DNA from: Nymphaea colorata
Taxonomy: Eukaryota; Streptophyta; Magnoliopsida; Nymphaeales; Nymphaeaceae
Direction of reading: 5' to 3'
DNA length: 64,000 bases
NCBI RefSeq assembly: GCF_008831285.2
Contig: NC_045139.1
Coordinates: 32,895,706 to 32,959,705 of the forward strand
Shown: piece by piece, positions 47,835 through 59,325 of the stretch
Numbering within the stretch: the stretch's first letter is position 1
Layout of the letters: every line of letters begins with the position of its first letter
Program-made: the position numbers and the translations under genes
Notes under the pieces: model-generated
Databases searched by the model: none
Told to the model about the DNA's origin: nothing
What the model saw: only the letters and a program-made list of their open reading frames with translations

Positions 47835-49575
47835 CCCCACCTACGTGTGAACACACGTACAAATTGCAATTCCAGGTTAGCAGAGGAAGTGAGGGACAAC
47901 AACTCAAATTACCAAACTGAGAGACCAAAGAAATTGCCTCCATCCACAGCAGTCAAATGAAGTAAGCGATCAGAAAGTTGCGGGAAGAGAGGTTTTCCAA
48001 AAGAGAGAAGGAGAGAGAGAGAGAAGAAACCAAGAAAACCAAAAGTTCAAGAAGAAGAGAATAAAGGAAGAAGTGGTTTTCTCTCTTGGTCCTTAAAAAC
48101 ACTCTTATTTGTGTAAACACATGCTTCATTATTTGGTCAAACATGTCAGTCCAATATGACAGCCAATGTTGTTAAGTGTGTTGATGTGAAGCGACACGTA
48201 GCGCACCGATGCGTAAGCATCAGGATAGAAAATGAGTAACATACAATATCCATAGAAATAATGTCAAAATCTAAAAAATCATGCTACAGTCAATCTTGAA
48301 CAAAAAACAATGAGAGAAAAATTCTTCATTTTTAAGAAGAGCTCCCAGTGACATAACATAGTAAAGATGTGCTGTTTAGGTTTAGAGCATAGCACAATGC
48401 AAAATGTAAACAAGATTATAGTAGTACAAGATATTTACTTGTTTGCCAGCTTCACGATGATGAAAATTTAAAATTAAATGTTAAGATAGATTAGGCAACT
48501 AATGTTTGAACACCATCATTTAACAAATTTACATGCTACATCCGTATAAACTGTTTGAGCTCCGTGCTGAAAAAATTGAACCTTTAAGCCAAAAGTCACA
48601 GGCCCTCAAATCATTTGACCGCTTCAAGAATTATCCAAGAACGCTACAATTGAAATATTGCAGAATCAAATAAGACCTATAAATCAGTGCGATCCATAAA
48701 AAGGATGCCAACTCAGGAAACAATTCAAAAGGCAAAAAAAAAAGTCCAAGAACTAATAGCCGGTAAAGGGGGGAAAAAAAGCTGAATTCCTTCCATAACC
48801 CCAGAACTGCAAAATACACCGTTTCCACAACCACGTATCGCCTGAACACCTGAGGATCGGGGTTTAGGCCCTCCAAAACACATAGAAAAATATTGAAAAA
48901 CCAGAAAATGGAAAATAAAAATCCAACTAAACAAAGCACCCGATGATTTTTAAGAAAATCAGAAGGAAAACCGCAGACAAGAAAATGCCAAATACCATAA
49001 ACACTAACGAAACCCCATTACCCACAACGATCCTTCGAAATTCAAAAGTCAATCACCACACGCCAGAGATGGAAAAGCGAAAAACAGAAGCCCGCCACCA
49101 CCGTCTGCTTCTCAAAAGAACCGAATCGACAACCAAGAACACGCAGACAAAAACCTACAAAACTGCCCCTTTCATCTGTTCGTCTTCTCCACTAAGCCCA
49201 CAGCCTGTCCCCACAAACAAAGATGCTCTCTTTCTCACAGGCCACGCTAGCTGCTCTCTTTCACACGGACGGGCGAAAACAAGAACAACAAATGAAGGAG
49301 GAGAAAGCCGTTAAGTTACCTGCGGCAGGTGTTGGTGGCGATGGCTGAGGCGTCTCACGGCGGCGGTGGATGACTCCTCAAAGTGCCGGCCAACGGTGGA
49401 ATCTTGCAGATTTGCAGGGGAATGGTCAGCAAACGCGGAAACTTATCAGCAACAAGAGAGAGATGGTGGGAGAGACAGAGGGGGAAAAGATTAGCGTTTA
49501 CCTGAGAGGATTGAGAGTGGAGCGCGCGTAGAGAGCGAGGAGAGGAAGGGGGAGGACGAGCGAGCACCAGCAAGC
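47835..49575 (-). promoter_or_regulatory. Probable non-coding 5' leader with introns, - strand gene
   Basis: Upstream of the ATG at 47834. On the - strand, ctcctctcag|gtaaacg (about 49502) and ctgccgcag|gtaactt (about 49321) both look like donors, so one or more leader exons likely lie at about 49320-49570. The leader is pyrimidine-rich (ccccctctgtctctcccacc). At 48180-48240 is a fragment of a common plant repeat (gcgacacgtagcgcaccgat). The open frame on + at 48943-49314 is antisense to this region and not supported. Confidence 0.35.
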
Positions 49576-50615
49576 AGAGTATAAAACGAGCGCCTGAAAT
49601 TCAAAAGTTTCAAAACACGATATGACCCTTTTGCCCTCCATCTTTTGCCATAATGCTTCACCTGGCCTTCAACCCGTGGATTTTGTGGGCTGGATCCTTG
49701 GATCCAATTAACCCAATCCTTTGGATCCAATGAACATGGTACAAAATTGATTTGCTTGTCAATTTAAAAACGCATAGTCACAAAAAAACGCATTATTTTC
49801 GAAAAAAATATAAAAAAAATTACGAGAAAATGAAATGCCATTTAAAAGTTAAAAAAAATGTGTGTTTCTGAAAAAAATGCGAAACTATGAACCCTGAAGG
49901 CAAAATGAATGAAAGAGTCATCTGCTCTCACTCGGGTGGTAGGATTAATATTTCTCAGAAAAACAAACATCTGTGAATTGAGGTTTTCTTATTCTATGAA
50001 TATCACAAACTATGTGACATAAAAAATTTCAACTTATAATTGTTAGTAACATGTAGCAACTTGTTTAAGTTGTAACATAGTGACATCGAAAATTTTCATG
50101 TCTTTTTTATGCTGCAAAATAGCAATTGATACAAACCTTAAGAAAAAGTCCAAAAAGAAATGCAAGGAAAATGAGGGCTGAAGGACATTTAACGAAAAAA
50201 TAAACTGAAAACAAAGGAAATCAACCGAGAAAATGTTCCTTTCAAGATTGTTGAACTTTCAAGATTGAAATTTAAAGCACTTTTTAGAAGAAACGAACCT
50301 AAGAATCCATATCTGTTTGTATGAGCATGAATAAACCTAATAACTATAATCATAAAAGCATACAGATATGGATCGTTCTAAATAATCTTTAAATGATGGT
50401 TTCAATTTTAAATCTCCTTGAACACACCAATCAAAGTCATATACAGTAAGTTTTTCTTACCGTATCTAAATAATATATATAAAAGTTTGGATATAATTTC
50501 ATGTTCTTATGTTCAAATGCATGTGTTCATCATTCCACTTGTTGGGAAAGCTTCATGCTTTGGCAGCAATTTCGGGTGTGTAAGATATCAAACAAAACTT
50601 GAATATTTAGAAGAT

Positions 50616-50803
50616 TGGGCGGAGGAAGGGAGCATGTCCCCGCTCATATTAAACTAAAAATTTACATGCAAATTTTAAATTTTTTAGTTTAAACTGTATA
50701 AACAATTTCAAAAATCATATATAAGCAATTTTAAAAGTTATATTTAGGCTACCGTTGAAAGTATAGTTCGGCCCTTACAACGAAAAATTCATACCTCCAG
50801 CCA
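50616..50803. repeat. Dispersed 'ggcggagcca' repeat, copy 4
   Basis: Begins gattgggcggaggaagg, has aaaatttacatgcaaatttt and gtatagttcggcccttac in the core, and ends in a worn tacctccagcc. Same word order as the other copies. Confidence 0.5.
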
Positions 50804-51055
50804 AATACGGGTCGACTAAATATAATGTGTCGTGTACTCATAATTTGTACTTCAAGAGAATAGCACCCATAAGAATCCATTTAACGACCAACGCTTCACT
50901 GCTTTACCAGGTCAATTCCACGGTAGGCGGCTAAAATGAGAACCTGTGTTCTACTATTTTACGAAATAGGTGGTGGATCAATGATCATCCAGTAGCCCAA
51001 AATTTCATGTATTTGTATGTAGGTGTCGTATAATTATATGCTTATTTATATATAG

Positions 51056-51358
51056 TAAGCTTGGGCATCGGGTCGGGTCAGCCCGACACCCAATACCCGG
51101 GCTCGGCCCGACACTTAAAACCTGGGCTCGAGCTCTCGATTAAATTAAATATGTATATTTTTAATATAAAATAATAAGTAAATATAATTAATCATAATAA
51201 AATATTATAATTATATATGAAAATTAATAGAATATATATTTAAAAAATTTATTGGGTGTAATTGGGCTTAATTAGGCCCACCCATGCCAGCTCAGTGCTA
51301 TTTTTTCGGGCCTCAATACCAGGTATCCGTCAGGTACTCGACCCGACGCTCAACCTTA
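51056..51358. mobile_element. MITE with 'cgggtcgggt' subterminal repeats
   Basis: The left end taagcttgggcatcgggtcg is matched inverted at the right end (cgacccgacgctcaacctta) with four mismatches over about 20 bp. Subterminal cccgacaccc/cccgggctcggcccg and cccaccc words, AT-rich core, 303 bp, no ORF. Flanked by TA-rich DNA, compatible with a TA-type target, but the duplication is not clear. Confidence 0.65.
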
Positions 51359-51364
51359 ATATAT

Positions 51365-51492
51365 AAGGCGGAGTCAAGGCATGCTCCCTTTTTTCTTTAT
51401 GTATCATATATATAAAAATTTTGAAAAATAATATTTTTACCTCTGTCAAAACTATAATTGGGCTTCATCATGAAAAAATTGGCTCCACCCTT
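51365..51492. mobile_element. Short 'ggcggagcca' element with both ends
   Basis: Left aaggcggagtcaa and right ttggctccaccctt are inverted copies, only 128 bp apart, enclosing the usual core words (aaaattttgaaaaataatat, gtcaaaactataatt). It is the most complete copy of the family in this window and shows that the family has terminal inverted repeats, so it is a MITE. It lies seven bases after the previous MITE. Confidence 0.6.
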
Positions 51493-51680
51493 GTTTATAT
51501 ATACGTATAATTTGCTATGCAACTTCCATATCTATCTATAGAGTACGAAGGAAATGCTCTGATCTGCAAGCCATTTTTAAGCAAATTCCAGAGAAGGATG
51601 GATCCATTGGTCAACATAAATATCAAGCCAAAAAAAAATATAATTAGGTCTTGCAGAAATTGAGCAATAGATTTAATCAG

Positions 51681-51780
51681 AATGAGGAATTTGCTTCCAT
51701 TAATGCCTTTATTTATATGTTTGTATTGGGAATGAGGAATTTGCTTTCATAAATGCCTTTATTGGTATGTTTGTATCAAT
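51681..51780. repeat. 50-bp tandem duplication
   Basis: Two units starting aatgaggaatttgctt (51681-51730, 51731-51780), differing at a handful of positions. Confidence 0.85.
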
Positions 51781-52073
51781 AATGATCACAACTAACTTGA
51801 CATAGAAATGTGAACACAAGCACGACAACGACTAATTTATGATAATATTGATTTTATTTGTTGGTGGTAACCCATGGAATCAATGAGATAAAAATGTAAA
51901 AAAAAGGTGGTTTGCATAAGACCTTAGGATTTCACATCCATGTCTTTTGGCATGGGTAGATCATAGATTACATTTTCATACACGGTGTTCGATAGCCTGT
52001 TTGATCAATTTTAGGCAAAAAATTTATAGTTTGCTAAACAATGGGGGATCCAAGATACAATGGGGAATCCAAG

Positions 52074-52078
<5 letters not shown>

Positions 52079-52123
<45 letters not shown>
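52079..52123. repeat. Poly(A) run
   Basis: About 45 consecutive A between ccaagatt and ctcatattgctcacc. In the second duplication unit this place holds non-repetitive sequence instead. Followed by (AATA)n and (TA)n at about 52156-52199. Confidence 0.9.
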
Positions 52124-52126
<3 letters not shown>

Positions 52127-52604
52127 ATATTGCTCACCCGAAAGTAAGGACCAATAAATAAATGAGTAAATAAATAAATAAATATATATATATATATATT
52201 ATACAACCAATAAGAACATTAATTATGACAATGGGACTAAGCCACTAACATTATTGACGTGCTTTCCATCCAAAACGCTGTGCTGTATGAGAACAGAGGA
52301 AAAAATGCTTTAATATTTAAATGGAAGCATTTATTAATGTAATAAAACTAGAAAGTTATCTGTTCATGCGAGGAAGAAGAGCCGTAAAGGGGTCCATAAT
52401 ATTGCGTCTAATCGCAGAACTACGGGGATATTTGGATTTTGGATACGTTAACGAAAAATAGCCCCTCAGGCCTCAACTTTTGATTGAAAGGGGGATTGAT
52501 TGAACGACGAGAAGGAAAGGGGGATTGATTGATCTTGGGTTGTGGCCGGTGCTTGGGGACCTACGTTTGGGTAGGAGTTCGGTTCGTTCTTTCGCGGGGA
52601 GGAG

Positions 52605-55314
52605 ATGGCGAAGGAGGAAGGGAAGACGGTAACGCTCAAGAGCTCCGACGGCGAGGTGTTCGAGGTGGAGGAGGCGGTGGCGAAGGAATCTCAGACGATC
52701 AGCCACATGATCGAGGATGGCTGTGCCGATTCCGGCATCCCCTTGCCCAACGTTACCAGCAAGATCCTGGCCAAGGTCATCGAGTACTGCAAGAAGCACG
52801 TCGACGCCCAGAAGAGCGGCGACGACAAGATCCAGGAAGAAGAGCTCAAGGCGTGGGATGCTGAGTTTGTTAAGGTGGACCAAGCGACGCTCTTTGATCT
52901 TATTCTGGTATTCTCCTCCGCCATCTGTCTCTTCTTTATTCGGTGCTCTATTTTGGGTTTAGGGTTAGGGTTTGTGATTCTCGCGATCTGGACGGAGATT
53001 AGCGTTGGTAGTGGCTTTTATTTGACCATTATTTTCCCCTTTTTTTTCTGTTTTCCTTTTTGACGGCTTGGTCAATGGTCACTCTTACGAGGATTTTATA
53101 AGGACCTGTTCTACAGGTTATAGCTTGTGAGGATTTTTACTTCGCTTATTCATTTTATCCTCCACAGGACCTCTAGGGCTAGTTTGATGAAGGTTGTTAT
53201 CGTTTTATGCATGTCCTTTGATTGATGCGCTGTACAAGATTTCGGTAGCGTCTCCGTCGATCTCTTTGGTAATACGTGGTGTTCAGATTGATTGCTAATT
53301 TCCTTGGTGGGAACATCTATTGAGTAGTAATGGAACGATGCCATGACCGACCCGCTGCTTGCAGTGGCTTTTTCGGTGAACGTTGATTTGAATAAGATTT
53401 GCTAGAAGCCTAGAATTCCAACCAAACAACACTGGTTGTGAATGGAAATTGGAAACCCAATCGGACGTCGGTTCAAGTAGCTTCTTGGTTTGCACGTGCG
53501 TCTCTTCTGCTCAAGACCCTTTCCCAATAATATATTTATTGTTTTCGGTGTCCCTGTGCATTTTGTGTTTAAGTTTTGGTGGATTTTTGTCAGGACCTGA
53601 TGCCTCCTTTCTCGTGGCGTTTGAGGTTTGATGTCACGCATTTGTTTGATGTTTGTTCTAATTAATGTTTTCTGTACAACGCTTACATAGTAGCTGTTGG
53701 ACTGTGTGTGCGGCTTATCGGTTTGCTCGGCAATGCTTATCGGAGGGGAACACATTTGATTGCATTAATCCTTGGTTAAAGATTATGATATTTAGTTTTG
53801 TGGGGAACTCTATTCCTTTTTACCAGTACTTAAGATTGTTCAACCTTTTTATGAATCTGACTAAAGATCGATTAACATAGGTTAGTAAGTTCATTTAGGT
53901 GTTGTATATTTGAGTTTAAATCATGCATATAGAAACAACCATGCAGGTAAGATCTAGGGGTTCGTTGCATGGATTTAAGAGGGTACTGCATACAGTGAAC
54001 TCCTTGTATTTCTCCTTATACTACGAATTCATTTAGCCTTTACGACAATGGGGCTTTGTGACAGCCTTGACATTTCTTACTATTTCTAGGCCATATCAAA
54101 GTATTTCTTTTCATGTTTTCTGGACCCATTGTTTTACAATATCTTCTCTTTTGAACTAGGGAACTTCTTGTGTTACTTATTGTATTCATGATTCTTTCAT
54201 CGATTACTGGCAATATATGCTCTTCTACTGATAAGGCATTAGCTATGCAATTAAAAGTTGACTAGCCCAGTCGTCCTAGGATTACATCTAATACCTAGGT
54301 GCCTAACCAGTTGCTTAAATGGGAAACACCTCAGGTTTTCTCTTTTTGATGTTCAAAATTGTAATGTGTTGTCCGGTTTGTGTTCTTGGAATAACAGTAA
54401 CAAGGAGGCCCTGTCCTGCTTATCCAGAGACAAGGTTAATTTGTTTCCCTTGGAACAGCTGTGCGTTAATCCCACATTTGCATATTGGATGGGAGCATGC
54501 TCTGTCCAGCGTTTGCTTAAGTTGGAAAGGTTTAAGGGACATGTCATTCTACTGTCCAGCATTTGATTCCCATAGAACAACCATAAAATAATTTAGTGAA
54601 TGTTTTTTGATCTGGTGGCTGGATTAGGTATGTTTTTGCACAACAATGTCCGACACTAATAATAACTAGATTTAGTTTTGGCACGGACAGGCAAGGGTAA
54701 TCAAACATTCATGAGAATCCACGTGAACTTAGAAGAACATGTAAACTTCATGACAAAGAACAATTGACAAGCTTAAATTGGATTCTCCTTCGCACAAAAA
54801 TGTTAATTGATAGGACATCTTGTGCAGCAAGTACTGGAAGTCCTAATAATTAGGATTTGGTTCACAAATAGTTGCAATCTTGATTTATCACTTATGCACG
54901 ACCTCTATTTTCTGCTTACCACAGAATTTTGCATCTTGTGAACAGTGTGTTGGTGTTAGAAAATCTATTAAGGGCATAGTCACGTAAAACAAAACTAACA
55001 CCTTTGATTAGCCTATGTAGTAAAAATGTATGTAGTCTGTAGGCAGTGACCTTCTAAACTAGGCTGGGCCATTCATGCACCTAAGTAGAAAAAATGTTGT
55101 AATATTTATTCCCCTTATCTTCTTTTTCTACTTTTACATTTTTTAACTATTTTTCTTCTTGTTTTTCTTTTCTTATTTTTTTGCTCTCTTTCCAGTTCTT
55201 CTTCGTTTTCTTTTCTTTTGTTTACTGTTTTTGGATCACCTAGGCACTTTTCATTTTTTTCACCTAGCACTTTTGAGTTTTGAGTACTTACTATCTAGTA
55301 TCTACCTATTTTAT

Positions 55315-55346
<32 letters not shown>

Positions 55347-58343
55347 CAGGTGACTCTATTTCCACATAAATACTTGGAACCTAGTTGTACATGCATGGAA
55401 TACATCTAGTGCATATGCATACATATGTTTACTTCATTACATGTGCATTTGTACCTAATTAACATGTAAACCACGTAAGTTCAAGTAGCCATGTCAATAT
55501 GGTAGGTAATTTGACTTTGAGTACCGGAAAATCAAAACCTTTGAAAGAAATAATCCTTTTGAATCTTCAAAAATTTAAAGTTCTACCTGTATACATATAT
55601 ATACATATAATGTGCTTATACGCCATAACCTTGTACAAGTTTTTTGATATTGCCATGCTGTACCTTCAGTATGCTCATTTGTTTAACTTATATTTGTAAA
55701 CATTTTGCATCTATATACTTAACAGTTAAACTTGTCTTAAATATCAAGATTCAATATTAATACCTTAAAGCCATGGTAGATTTTCATTTTTTAGGGACAA
55801 TCTGTGCTGGTTTGATGTAGTGCTGGCATTTGGAACCGCCACTATCAATAGTGAGACACTGCTGCAGGGGCACAGAATAACGTTTGATCTAGTGGCTTGT
55901 AATTTATGTCACATGGTCCCTCTTGAAAGGTTGGTATCACTTTTAGTACAATGAGGATACTGTTGTGGCTTCAAAGTGACTCATATACTGTGAGAGCCAG
56001 GTCTGTTGTGGTTAGGACTTAGGGCTTCACAATAAGGTTAACTTCAGCTGCACTTGTTTATTACACTAGTCAAGTTCAAGCCTAAAAGTGCTGAGCTCTA
56101 GCTGCTAAGCTTATCGCATTTAAGCTTGGACTAAGATCAGCTAATGCCCCTATGACATATGCAGAATAGGCTTCCAATTGTTGCCAAAAAAAGTCTTTAG
56201 GTTCAAGAGCTGCTTGTTTGGTTTTCAAAAGTAAGTTTCTGTTTCGAAACTCAGGTCACATTATGTTAAATTTAGAGTTTTTTCATACGCAGCACAGTCG
56301 AGCTCAAGCTGCTGGAGTTGGCCAAGCTGAGTTCAAGTTAATAGTTTCAAGTTTGAACCAAGTTCAAGATGGGTCTGCTAGGACTCAAGCTGGAGTTGAG
56401 TTTGCCCAGCTTGCCTCAAACGCTGCTAGTGAATAGCCCTTGTTGTGGTCAACACAATTGAGAATATTGTCCACTCTGAGACTGGATCATATCTGTATTG
56501 TATGTGTTTTTTTTTATGTTTTATCTCTTCAACAATAGACTAACAAGTGGATTTCTCAGGCTGATAAGCCTGCTTTCCATCTTGAAGGTCATGTCATGTC
56601 CTTATGTAATAATGTCTGCTAAGTCATTGAGGAAGGCATTCTACAAGATGTATTTTGCATTTATAGCTTATAAGGAAAAATGTTAATATCGCTTGCTAAA
56701 AGTACAAGTAGTATATACTATATCGTACCGTTTTTCAGATAAACTTCTATGCTTGTTCATTGACTGGCTCACATTCTTCTAAATAGTTTTGGTGTTGAAC
56801 CATGATATCCTGTGTTGGTGAAAGGTCTGCATTGATCTACATCAAATGTTGTTTCTAACAATATATATTTATGGTTCAATCACCTTAAATTCATCCTATG
56901 ATTCAAAATTGATATGCTAAAATCAATGGTTTATGGTTAATGAATCATCATATCATGTGACTGCTCCTTAAGTGGTCTAAAAGATCATATTAAACTCTGG
57001 ATCCATGCATGAATATTAAGTGAACCTCATTACACATGATTGGGAGTTTAGTCTCCATTGCTAGCGGAAGTAAAGGCACATTTCATTGAAGTGCTAAATG
57101 GCATGGGATCATAAGTGGGGAAGGGGTGGTATTCTAGCACTTAAGAAGCAAGAAGTATGGGAAGAATATGAGGTGGATGGTGGGATAAAAAATCTAAATA
57201 AAATCGTTGTAAAAAGTGAATTGGAGAGAAAATAGGATCAAAAGCAAAGAAGAAAAGAAGCACAAAAAATGTGAGCAAAACTAAATGTCGAATGAATCTA
57301 TATTATGTTTTTTTCTAACTAGTGAAAGCATGTTCTTATGCTTTTGATAGATTAAAGAATGAAAAATTTAGATCTTTTGAGAATCTGAGGTCATGAGGTT
57401 GGAACATATGTCTGACGAGTTAATTATAATAAGGAAAAATATAGTAAAAGTTTTCATGTAATATTTAACTTAGTACAAAATTCATAATCTATTGGTAAGG
57501 GATTAATCTGTTTTGTGAAATGAAAATAAATAAAAATAATGTCATTAAGCAATTTCTTTTAGTTCCAAGAATGGTGAGATCTATTTAGTGACAACTTCTT
57601 CGAATAGTTGAAATATTAGTACCTGCAAAGTATAATTTATTAATTGGGAAGCAAAAGCAAGAGAGAAGCTTTAAGAAGCTTGTGTTAGAGCTATAATTAG
57701 TGGTTTGGGGTGTGTGCGTTTCACTTACTGCCATTTCGAGCAGCAGGATGCCTTTAAATGAGACTAAGTTAGAAAATTCACCTGCTTGTATTTGTTCAGT
57801 TCAGTTCCCCCAGCTTGTATTTGAGGTTTGGTTCCTTTTCCTAATTTTCTGTTATACATTTATGGTTCTTGATGCCTTTGACTGCATTCCCTTGCACTTG
57901 CTGCCATGTGATTGTCTATGCGTTAGCAAAAAATTCATTTTCCTCTGTATGTTCTGATGCCCTAGGGGCGTCCTGCACTATATAAACATGGAAAATGCAG
58001 CAATTTGCTACAAGTGTGGTGTATCTGCAAATTTGGAAGGAAAACATGGCTGACATATGTTAAAATTGGTTGGATCTTTTGTTTGCATCTCCTGCACACA
58101 GGAGGAAATTCTGTCTCATTGGAAGTTTCTGCAACCTGAGTTTTGTATTTTCATTTCGTTTTTTTTCAGGCTGCCAATTACCTCAACATAAAGAACCTCC
58201 TCGACCTGACTTGCCAAACGGTGGCAGACATGATTAAGGGAAAGACGCCTGAGGAGATAAGGAAGACATTCAACATCAAGAATGACTTCACCCCTGAAGA
58301 AGAGGAAGAAGTGCGGAGGGAGAATCAATGGGCTTTTGAGTGA
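52605..58343 (+). CDS. SKP1-like SCF ubiquitin-ligase adaptor, copy 1 (complete)
   Basis: SKP1 bridges cullin 1 and F-box proteins in SCF E3 ligases (nucleus and cytosol). Two exons, 52605-52907 and 58170-58343, join in phase 0 (LIL|AANYL) to 158 aa, the usual plant length. The N-terminal BTB/POZ-like fold starts [20 protein letters not shown] and runs through [20 protein letters not shown]. The variable linker ([16 protein letters not shown]) follows, then [19 protein letters not shown]. Exon 2 gives [20 protein letters not shown] and a canonical F-box-binding tail, [20 protein letters not shown] then WAFE. The intron position is the one usual for plant SKP1 genes, but the intron is 5.3 kb. 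Just upstream, gaaagggggattgattga occurs twice (about 52487 and 52514). Confidence 0.95.
55315..55346. repeat. (GA)n microsatellite in SKP1 copy 1 intron
   Basis: GA tract, with a counterpart at about 62804-62836 in unit 2 that differs in length. A T-rich low-complexity stretch precedes both. Confidence 0.9.
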
Positions 58344-58861
58344 GCCTTTTTACATTTTAACTCCATGGGAAGATGGTTGACGATAACCATGCTTCATGAA
58401 GCACCTATGTCTTATCGTATAGTTCGATGTAGTTGGTCCTCTAGTTTTTCCAGCTAAATTGTAAATTGGGATTATGACAGTGAGAATGATGCGTCGTCCA
58501 AAGACTTGTTTGACTGTTTATGTGTCTGAATGAATCATTCTGCTAGTTCAGGACCTCAGGTCCATGAAACTTTGTTTCCTTTTGATGAATCTATATATAT
58601 TGTGCAATCTATTATTGTCCCCGCATCATTTACATAATCCTTTAAGCAGCTATGCCAGATCTGGAGATTTGGAGTCCTGGACCTTTGTCAAACTTTACAA
58701 TGCTGAATTCCAGACTTTATAATACTGAATTTGCTATTATTGTTACTATTACAACAACAACAACTACTGCCATTCCCTGTCGGTTGTGCAACTTCAAAGG
58801 TTGTTACTATATTGTGCGACCTTTGTATTGACAAATAACTAACTAGTGGTGACATTGGATT

Positions 58862-58992
58862 GATTACATTAGATTTTTTTTTTTTTTTTTTTTTTCTTTT
58901 GGGTGGAAACTCATGTATGAGCGGAGCTTGGCTCCTATAACTATTCTAGGTTTTCTCTGGTTCTAGTTTATTTATTCAGAGATTACATTGGA
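58862..58992 (-). mobile_element. Short 5'-truncated LINE with target-site duplication
   Basis: gattacattaga (58862-58873) and gattacattgga (58981-58992) flank a 107-bp insert that begins with about 22 T on the + strand. The insert is thus a poly(A)-tailed - strand copy. Next to the tail is gagcggagcttggctcct, similar to the LINE 3' end at 33350. The 12-bp near-perfect flanks plus the tail are the classic outcome of target-primed reverse transcription with 5' truncation. Confidence 0.75.
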
Positions 58993-59037
58993 CATGTGAT
59001 GGAAATATTGTTCTGCCTTCAGTTATTGCGGAAATAC

Positions 59038-59169
59038 ATGTGGGCATGCCATTGAAGTTCCTGAAAGCAAATTGAACATGGAAGGTGTCTCCCCTGCAGA
59101 AACCAAAGATGAATCATTTGTTGGTATGAATGCCGCGAGTATGCTTACGCCAGGAGCTGCTATATCTGG
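59038..59169 (-). pseudogene. Isolated subtilase exon (catalytic-Ser region)
   Basis: On the - strand, after a good acceptor (gctttgcag) at 59170, 44 open codons read PDIAAPGVSILAAFIPTN, then an S/E-rich turn, then MFNLLSGTSMACPH, ending at a possible donor (cat|gtattt). GTSMACPH contains the catalytic Ser of S8A subtilisin-like proteases, and APGV..ILAA is the conserved block before it. In plant cucumisin-type genes an exon commonly ends near this motif. No other subtilase exon was found within 900 bp on either side, so this is a fragment or captured exon, not a working gene. The frame and splice sites are undamaged, so it is not very old. Confidence 0.7.
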
Positions 59170-59325
59170 CTGCAAAGCAAAACACTTCAACTTAGGAACA
59201 ATTCTGAAATGGTGAAACTGTGAAATCTTCATGTGCAGTTCTGCATCTGAATTGATGGTGAACTTGAGAACTCTCTCCCCCAAGTATGAGTTCTAATCCA
59301 TGAATATCATCAGAATCTGTAGATA

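Larger units (their letters stand above)
49576..52016. other. Repeat-rich intergenic spacer
   Basis: No gene seen. Holds three TIR-type repeats (50616-50803, 51056-51358, 51365-51492) and a 50-bp tandem duplication (51681-51780). Confidence 0.6.
52017..59325 (+). repeat. SKP1 segmental duplication, unit 1 (7.3 kb)
   Basis: Sequence from tttatagtttgctaaacaat (about 52021) is repeated in direct orientation from about 59326. It covers the SKP1 upstream region, exon 1 and the intron. The homology begins abruptly at aaaaaatttatag in both copies, which sets the junction at about 59325 and the unit length at about 7309 bp. Offset is 7308 at the left end, 7490 inside the intron and 7499 near the window end, through small indels. 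A poly(A) run of about 45 (52079-52123) is present in this copy only. Confidence 0.9.

Noticed and set aside
48943-49314. 123-aa open frame on the + strand
   Set aside because: Lies antisense to the leader region of the - strand gene, has simple K/T/N/P composition and no domain.
52473-52883. 136-aa open frame on the - strand over SKP1 exon 1 (and a 143-aa one at 59946-60377)
   Set aside because: Antisense shadows of conserved SKP1 codons; they appear in both copies only because the exon is duplicated.
53402-53755. Identical 117-aa - strand open frames in both SKP1 introns (also 60892-61245)
   Set aside because: Identity comes from the duplicated intron block with no base differences, not from selection on protein; no domain or splice context.
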